Below, piece after piece: positions 7,253-10,810 of a stretch of DNA of 10,810 bases. The notes beneath the pieces are model-generated. The model searched no databases and was not told the origin of the DNA. It worked only from the letters and a program-made list of their open reading frames with translations. Position 1 is the first letter of the stretch. The number at the start of each line of letters is the position of its first letter. Location of the stretch: positions 1 through 10,810 of the forward strand of contig CAJUGT010000041.1 of the NCBI GenBank assembly GCA_910586435.1, read 5' to 3'. This DNA is from an uncultured Acetatifactor sp. (GTDB lineage Bacteria > Bacillota > Clostridia > Lachnospirales > Lachnospiraceae). Both the position numbers and the translations under genes were made by a program.

Positions 7253-8044
7253 ATGGAGTATTTGCAGACAAAAGGAAGGATTTTTGACATCCAGCGTTAT
7301 TCCATCCATGACGGGACAGGAATCCGTACCATCTGTTTTTTAAAGGGATGTGTATTGCGGTGCAAATGGTGTTGTAATCCTGAATCCCAGGAATATGGGA
7401 TTCAGGAGATGATGGTTCGGGGAAAGCCGAAAATCATCGGACGTGATGTGACAGTGGCGGAAGTAATGGAAACGGTGGAAAAAGACAGGCCCTATTATGC
7501 GCGCTCCGGAGGCGGACTGACGCTTTCGGGAGGGGAAAGCCTGTGCCAGCCGGAATTTTCCAGGGATTTGCTTCATGCGGCAAAGGCAGTGGGAATTAAC
7601 ACTGCCATGGAAAGTATGGCATGCGCAAAATGGGAAACCATAGAGAGTATTTTGCCTTACCTGGATCATTATCTAATGGATATAAAACATATGAATGGGG
7701 ACAAGCACAGGAAATTCACCGGCAAGAGCAATGAACTGATGTTGGAAAACGCAAGGAAGATTGCGGCATCAGGACGGACGAGGCTAAGCATTCGGGTTCC
7801 GGTAGTTCCTACTTTTAGTGATACGCCTGAAGAAATCAGGGCAATAGCGCAGTTTGCGGACAAATTGCCGGGTGTGGAGGATATTTATCTGCTTCCTTAT
7901 CACAGGTTGGGACAGGATAAATATGAAGGGCTTGGCAGAACCTATGAATTGCCTCATATTCTGCCTCCGGAACAGGAAAGGATGCAGGAATTGAAAAGGA
8001 CGGTGGAAGAGAATTCCGGTTTGAAATGTCAAATTGGCGGCTGA
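7253..8044 (+). CDS. Glycyl radical enzyme activating enzyme (radical SAM)
   Basis: A 263-residue radical SAM protein that installs the glycyl radical on the dehydratase encoded 38 bases upstream, using a [4Fe-4S] cluster and S-adenosylmethionine. The cluster motif CX3CX2C is Cys33, Cys37 and Cys40 in GCVLRCKWC, followed by NPES. The SAM-binding SGGE is at residues 92-95, and LMDIKH (141-146) is a typical activase strand. The start is supported by GAGGGA at 7241-7246. Unlike many diol dehydratase activases (about 300 residues), there is no ferredoxin-like insert with extra CX2CX2C clusters after NPES, so it is pyruvate formate-lyase-activase-sized. Its GTGIRT, SGGES and MESMACA replace the commoner GPGIRT, SGGEP and ET-GY forms. 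The partner assignment rests on adjacency and is firm. Confidence 0.95.
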   Translation: MEYLQTKGRIFDIQRYSIHDGTGIRTICFLKGCVLRCKWCCNPESQEYGIQEMMVRGKPKIIGRDVTVAEVMETVEKDRPYYARSGGGLTLSGGESLCQPEFSRDLLHAAKAVGINTAMESMACAKWETIESILPYLDHYLMDIKHMNGDKHRKFTGKSNELMLENARKIAASGRTRLSIRVPVVPTFSDTPEEIRAIAQFADKLPGVEDIYLLPYHRLGQDKYEGLGRTYELPHILPPEQERMQELKRTVEENSGLKCQIGG

Positions 8045-8074
8045 GAAAGCAGAAAAGTTTCCGCCTGCGCTTAT

Positions 8075-8193
8075 GCGCTCAAGCGTCTGCTTGCGCTGCT
8101 GCGTTTTGCTCATAAAGAGGGGTGGTGAAACACCCTCTTGAGAGTGGGTTGCGAATCCAACGCCCCGTCTGCATTGCCATAAATGGCAGGCAG
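8075..8193. other. Structured spacer between activase and shell gene
   Basis: The 201-base gap 8045-8245 has no credible gene but holds consecutive hairpins. One is CAAGC/GCTTG with a four-base loop and outer GCG/CGC (8075-8096). Another is AAGAGGGGTG (8115-8124) with CACCCTCTT (8131-8139). A third is CTGC plus TGCCAT, an AA loop, ATGGCA and GCAG (8169-8193). No T-run follows, so these are not clear terminators. I see no strong promoter here. In an operon that needs different amounts of enzyme and shell, such a spacer could be an RNA processing, stabilising or attenuating region; this is inference. Confidence 0.5.
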
Positions 8194-8245
8194 GTCACTG
8201 GATTGCGACTGTACAGGTGGAAAATTTTTGGGAAGGCGGAAAAAG

Positions 8246-8614
8246 ATGGACTGGCTGGAGGATGAGAGGAAGCAAAGGATTGTACAGGAGCTGGTACCCG
8301 GCAAACAGGTTACACTGGCGCATATCATAGCCAGTCCCGCTCCCACATTATATGAAAAGCTGGGCTTGAATCCCAGCATAGATTATGCCAGGGCGGCCAT
8401 AGGCATAATGACCGTCTCCCCGGCGGAGACTGCCATTATCATGGCGGATGTGGGGATGAAGGCCGCCGCCATTGATTTGGGATTTGTGGACAGGTTCAGC
8501 GGTTCTCTGATTATTTCGGGGACTGTGTCCGAAGTGGAAGCTTCCGAACAGGCGATTTTGGATTATGTAAGAACCAGACTAAAATATGCGGTTTGCGAGA
8601 TTACACGTACCTGA
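8246..8614 (+). CDS. eutS: Microcompartment shell protein, EutS/PduU type
   Basis: A 122-residue BMC-domain protein of the circularly permuted EutS/PduU class, which forms hexameric shell tiles, often with a bend or a small beta-barrel cap. The stretch QELVPGKQVTLAHIIASP at residues 14-31 closely resembles the start of enteric EutS, and GIMTVSPAETAIIMADVGMKAA plus GFVDRFSGSLIISG match its core. The length is slightly over the usual 111-116 residues, owing to a charged N-terminal MDWLEDERKQ. The ATG at 8246 has GGAAGGCGG upstream; the in-frame ATG at 8183 lies inside a hairpin and adds no family sequence. The stop is 14 bases before the EutP-type gene, so the two are probably co-transcribed. 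The other shell proteins must lie outside the window. Confidence 0.95.
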   Translation: MDWLEDERKQRIVQELVPGKQVTLAHIIASPAPTLYEKLGLNPSIDYARAAIGIMTVSPAETAIIMADVGMKAAAIDLGFVDRFSGSLIISGTVSEVEASEQAILDYVRTRLKYAVCEITRT

Positions 8615-8628
8615 GACAGGGTGATGTT

Positions 8629-9081
8629 ATGAGAAAACTGATATTAATGGGACGCAGTGAGAGTGGAAAAACCACATTAAAACAGGCGCTCTCAGGGGAA
8701 ACGATACATTATAACAAAACCCAGTATATTCATTATGAGGATGTTTGTATTGACACTCCCGGAGAGTATGCGCAGACCCATCATTTGGGATATGCTTTGG
8801 CGCTGTATGCCTATGAGGCGGATGTGGTGGGGCTCCTGGTGGCGGCAACAGAAAGCTATACCTTGTTTCCTCCCAATATCACATGCATGGTGAACCGTGA
8901 TGTGATAGGGATTGTCACAAAGATAAATGAGACCGGCGCCAATTGTGTTCTGGCTGAATTGTGGCTTCGCAACGCAGGATGTAAGAATATCTTTTTGGTG
9001 GATTCGGTGACAGGGGAAGGTTTGGATGCCCTTTTGGAATACCTCAGGCGCCCAAAGGAAATGATCAGATACAGAAGGTAA
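8629..9081 (+). CDS. eutP: EutP/PduV-type small GTPase
   Basis: A 150-residue P-loop GTPase-like protein of the EutP/PduV family, found in many microcompartment loci. Its role is poorly defined: shell localisation or cytoskeletal association has been suggested for PduV, and acetate kinase activity for EutP. The Walker A motif is GRSESGKT (residues 8-15). The G3 motif is DTPGE (42-46). The G4 position reads TKIN (97-100) rather than NKxD, so nucleotide specificity could be relaxed. G5 is probably around SVTGEG. No signal or membrane segment is seen. The start at 8629 is the first ATG in a position giving the standard MRKLILMG opening; the upstream TTG at 8593 overlaps the shell gene and is not needed. 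It is the last gene before the second promoter. Confidence 0.92.
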   Translation: MRKLILMGRSESGKTTLKQALSGETIHYNKTQYIHYEDVCIDTPGEYAQTHHLGYALALYAYEADVVGLLVAATESYTLFPPNITCMVNRDVIGIVTKINETGANCVLAELWLRNAGCKNIFLVDSVTGEGLDALLEYLRRPKEMIRYRR

Positions 9082-9110
9082 ACAGTCTGTTTCATAGTGA
9101 AATAGGAAAT

Positions 9111-9153
9111 AAAAACCACATAAAAAAAGTAAAAACTACATAATTCAACATAA
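9111..9153 (+). promoter_or_regulatory. Helically phased direct repeats in front of the second promoter
   Basis: AAAAACCACATAA (9111-9123) and AAAAACTACATAA (9131-9143) are 13-bp direct repeats differing at one base and spaced exactly 20 bp. ACATAA then occurs a third time at 9148-9153, 10 bp further on. All three lie on one face of the helix and end five bases before the -35 box at 9159. This geometry fits direct-repeat activator sites such as those of AraC-family regulators, which commonly control fucose, rhamnose and propanediol genes. No regulator gene is in the window, so the assignment is inference. Confidence 0.45.
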
Positions 9154-9158
9154 GTTTA

Positions 9159-9187
9159 TTGACTTGTCCCAACAATAGAGATATAAT
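9159..9187 (+). promoter_or_regulatory. SigA-type promoter of the aldolase gene
   Basis: A -35 box TTGACT (9159-9164), 17-bp spacer and perfect -10 box TATAAT (9182-9187). The start site is expected near 9194. It implies that the aldolase and downstream genes can be transcribed separately from, or in addition to, read-through from the promoter at 4597. No clear terminator closes the upstream GTPase gene: only small A/T-rich hairpins follow at 9080-9105. Confidence 0.85.
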
Positions 9188-9193
9188 AATAAA

Positions 9194-9362
9194 GATGGAA
9201 CAGGGGGATTGTGTTCCGATTAGTTTGATAACTGTTCAGCCGATGCCAGAAGCGGTGTATGAGGCAGAATGCTGGGTGGAAATATATGATTGCCATAAAA
9301 ATGTGGGTTATCCACAAGACAACAACGGCATAACAAAGAATAGCAAATCAGGAGGAATCAAA
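9194..9362 (+). other. Long 5' leader of the aldolase transcript with start-proximal hairpin
   Basis: About 170 bases separate the predicted start site from the aldolase ATG. GGAACA (9197-9202) and TGTTCC (9212-9217) form a 6-bp hairpin only a few bases from the expected 5' end, the kind of structure that protects an mRNA from 5' decay. The remaining leader is open in the aldolase frame from an ATG at 9195, but that ATG has no ribosome binding site. A strong AGGAGG (9350-9355) serves the ATG at 9363. Confidence 0.45.
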
Positions 9363-10169
9363 ATGCAAAACGAGTATGAAATCAAGAAAGAAATTTGTGA
9401 CATCGGTAAGAGAATCTACAACAGGAATATGGTTGCCGCCAATGACGGTAATATTTCTGTAAAGATCAGCGATAATGAATTCCTTTGTACTCCCACCGGT
9501 GTATCCAAGGGCTTTATGACACCGGAGTATATCTGCAAGGTGGACGCGCAGGGGAATGTAATCCAGGCCAATGGTAATTTTAAGCCCTCCAGTGAGATTA
9601 AAATGCATATGAGAGTGTATCAGGAAAGACCTGATGTGAAGAGCGTTGTGCATGCGCATCCTGTATATGCTACCAGCTTTGCCATTGCCGGGATTCCTCT
9701 GACACAGCCCATTATGCCGGAAGCGGTAATTGCCCTTGGGTGTGTGCCTATCGCAAAATACGGCAGACCGTCCACCATGGAAATTCCGGATGCGGTATCT
9801 GAATATGTTCAGTATTTTGATGCGGTATTGTTGGAGAATCATGGTGCGCTGACATATTCAGATTCTTTGTTAAGCGCTTATCTGAAAATGGAGTCCGTGG
9901 AATTTTACGCACAGCTTTTGTACCAGTCCAGGCTCTTAGGCGGTCCCAAGGAGTTTACACCTCAGCAGGTGGAAGATTTGTATGAAATCAGAAGACAGTT
10001 TGGTATGAAAGGACGTCATCCGGCAAACCTCTGTCCTAACGCAAAAGAAGGCAAGCCCAGCTGCCATACCTGTGGAGGCGGATGTTCCAGCAAGAAGGAA
10101 GCATCCACAGCATCACCTGAACTGGTAGCGGAAATCACCAAGAAGATACTTGAGCAGTTGGGAAAATGA
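9363..10169 (+). CDS. fucA: Class II aldolase (fuculose/rhamnulose-1-phosphate type) with encapsulation tail
   Basis: A 268-residue zinc-dependent class II aldolase that should cleave L-fuculose-1-phosphate, and possibly L-rhamnulose-1-phosphate, to DHAP and L-lactaldehyde, the precursor of 1,2-propanediol. Zinc ligands are visible: His97 and His99 in VVHAHP and His160 in LENHGA. Glu78 in PSSEIKMH is the likely catalytic acid. Family members are about 215 residues; here a C-terminal extension holds four cysteines (Cys224, 234, 237, 241), a linker and an amphipathic helix, SPELVAEITKKILEQLGK (251-268), of encapsulation-peptide type. This points to the microcompartment lumen. The start at 9363 has a perfect AGGAGG; longer in-frame starts at 9159 (TTG) and 9195 are rejected. 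The exact sugar phosphate cannot be read from sequence. Confidence 0.93.
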   Translation: MQNEYEIKKEICDIGKRIYNRNMVAANDGNISVKISDNEFLCTPTGVSKGFMTPEYICKVDAQGNVIQANGNFKPSSEIKMHMRVYQERPDVKSVVHAHPVYATSFAIAGIPLTQPIMPEAVIALGCVPIAKYGRPSTMEIPDAVSEYVQYFDAVLLENHGALTYSDSLLSAYLKMESVEFYAQLLYQSRLLGGPKEFTPQQVEDLYEIRRQFGMKGRHPANLCPNAKEGKPSCHTCGGGCSSKKEASTASPELVAEITKKILEQLGK

Positions 10170-10705
10170 TGGACAAGACTGTATTGGAAAGTATTGTACG
10201 TGAAGTTTTGGACAAATCCCTGGAAGGTCGGGTTTTGGACAAAAATCAGTCACCGGCATCCGATTTGCTGACAGCCGCAAACGGCGGCTTGGTGCGTACA
10301 TCCATATCCCTTGCCCAGGCGGTGGACCTAATAGGTAAGATAGAGGCAAAAGCGGCGGAGTGGAACATGCGAGTTGTGGCTGCGGTGTCGGATGCCTCGG
10401 GAAGACCGGTGGCGGTACACTGCATGGACGGAGCGTACATGGGAAGCTATGACGTGGCGCTGAACAAAACCTATACTTCCATAGCGTTTCAAATGTCAAC
10501 CGCAGAGCTGGGGGAACTGAGCCAGCCGGGCAAAAGTCTGTACGGAATACAGTTTACCAACGAAGGGAAGATTGTCATCTTTGGCGGGGGCGTAGTATTG
10601 ACACGTAAAGGCGTGATTGTGGGCGCATTGGGAGTCAGCGGCGGAAGTGCCAGACAGGATACCGAGCTGGCAGCTTATGGAAAAAAGATTTTTGAAGCCA
10701 GTTAG
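10166..10705 (+). CDS. DUF336 (GlcG/HbpS, PduO C-terminal-like) protein with encapsulation helix
   Basis: A 179-residue protein whose residues 45-178 match the GlcG/HbpS/PduO C-terminal fold: SLAQAVDLIGKIEAKA, VVAAVSDASGRPVA, ALNKTYTSIAF and GALGVSGG are typical. Relatives bind heme or cobalamin-related ligands; the function in glycyl radical microcompartments is unknown. Residues 2-19 (MDKTVLESIVREVLDKSL) form an amphipathic helix of the encapsulation-peptide type, followed by a loose linker, so the protein is probably carried in the lumen. The start overlaps the aldolase stop (ATGA), indicating translational coupling; a second ATG at 10169 is equally possible. There is no adenosyltransferase domain of full PduO, in keeping with a B12-independent pathway. 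Confidence 0.9.
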   Translation: MMDKTVLESIVREVLDKSLEGRVLDKNQSPASDLLTAANGGLVRTSISLAQAVDLIGKIEAKAAEWNMRVVAAVSDASGRPVAVHCMDGAYMGSYDVALNKTYTSIAFQMSTAELGELSQPGKSLYGIQFTNEGKIVIFGGGVVLTRKGVIVGALGVSGGSARQDTELAAYGKKIFEAS

Positions 10706-10710
10706 GTGTA

Positions 10711-10810
10711 CCGAAGAGCAGAGATGGCACTGGAATATAAAAGCAATCTCGAAACGAAGGTGCCCGGAAGAGGTATCAGACGCAGTAGCGGCTGAATACC
10801 GCTTCCCAGT
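10711..10810 (+). ncRNA. Candidate structured leader RNA (copy 2, cut by window end)
   Basis: Beginning six bases after the DUF336 gene, this repeats the element seen at 991-1123. A CCGAAG-to-ACTGGAATA block (10711-10737) is followed by a TGGAA...TCTCGAAACG block (10731-10756). Then comes a hairpin at 10766-10806 with GGAAG/CTTCC and GGTAT/ATACC arms, inner CAG/CTG and CGC/GCG pairs and loop AGTA. GGCAC (10726-10730) can also pair with GTGCC (10760-10764). Compared with copy 1, the CCGAAG block here comes before the hairpin; a second CCGAAG block may follow beyond the edge. It probably leads the next gene. Confidence 0.5.

Noticed and set aside
7784..8113. Minus-strand open frame covering the activase end and the following spacer
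   Set aside because: It mostly mirrors activase codons; the spacer part is explained by hairpins and low-complexity GCGCT/TGCG repeats.
8183..8245. Earlier ATG for the EutS-type shell protein
   Set aside because: It lies within a hairpin arm and adds residues without family similarity; the ATG at 8246 has GGAAGGCGG upstream.
9348..9842. 164-codon minus-strand open frame inside the aldolase
   Set aside because: Antisense to a well-supported gene with conserved zinc ligands.
991..10810. The two element copies as ends of a 9.7-kb composite transposon
   Set aside because: No transposase or terminal inverted repeats are seen; the copies are diverged and sit just before genes or gene starts, as leaders do.

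Overview
The window looks like chromosome from an anaerobic, probably gut-dwelling Clostridia member, most likely Lachnospiraceae. This rests on moderate GC, strong AGGAGG-type ribosome binding sites, near-consensus sigma-70/SigA promoters and oxygen-sensitive glycyl radical chemistry; no marker gene fixes the genus. All eight recognisable protein genes are on the + strand.

Layout. (1) 1-748 is the C-terminal end of a ferrous iron permease, FeoB. (2) 749-1132 is a noncoding, structured stretch with a long nested stem-loop (849-912). It also holds a candidate leader RNA (991-1123) ending at the ribosome binding site of the next gene. (3) 1133-4258 is a large cytoplasmic GH2-like glycoside hydrolase, closed by a clear intrinsic terminator (4294-4323). 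(4) 4335-4500 is an unexplained block of strong hairpins. (5) From a near-consensus promoter at 4597-4625 runs the front part of a bacterial microcompartment (BMC) locus: a glycyl radical diol dehydratase, its radical SAM activase, an EutS/PduU-type shell protein and an EutP/PduV-type GTPase. (6) A second promoter (9159-9187) drives a class II (FucA-type) aldolase and an overlapping DUF336/GlcG-HbpS protein. (7) A second copy of the candidate leader RNA starts at 10711 and runs off the end.

How the genes fit together. A class II aldolase beside a B12-independent propanediol dehydratase is the hallmark of the fucose/rhamnose glycyl-radical microcompartment (the GRM5 type in published classifications). 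The expected route is fuculose-1-phosphate or rhamnulose-1-phosphate to DHAP plus lactaldehyde (aldolase), lactaldehyde to 1,2-propanediol, then propanediol to propanal inside the shell. The aldolase ends, and the DUF336 protein begins, with an amphipathic helix of the encapsulation-peptide kind. Aldehyde dehydrogenase, alcohol dehydrogenase, phosphotransacylase and the main hexameric and pentameric shell proteins are not in the window and are expected downstream. No transcriptional regulator is visible.

Most worth a second look: the duplicated structured RNA at 991-1123 and 10711-10810, the helically phased repeats upstream of the second promoter, the hairpin-rich spacers at 849-912, 4335-4500 and 8075-8193, and a four-cysteine cluster in the aldolase tail. 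The metabolic locus itself matches a known type; the noncoding elements are the part I could not assign.
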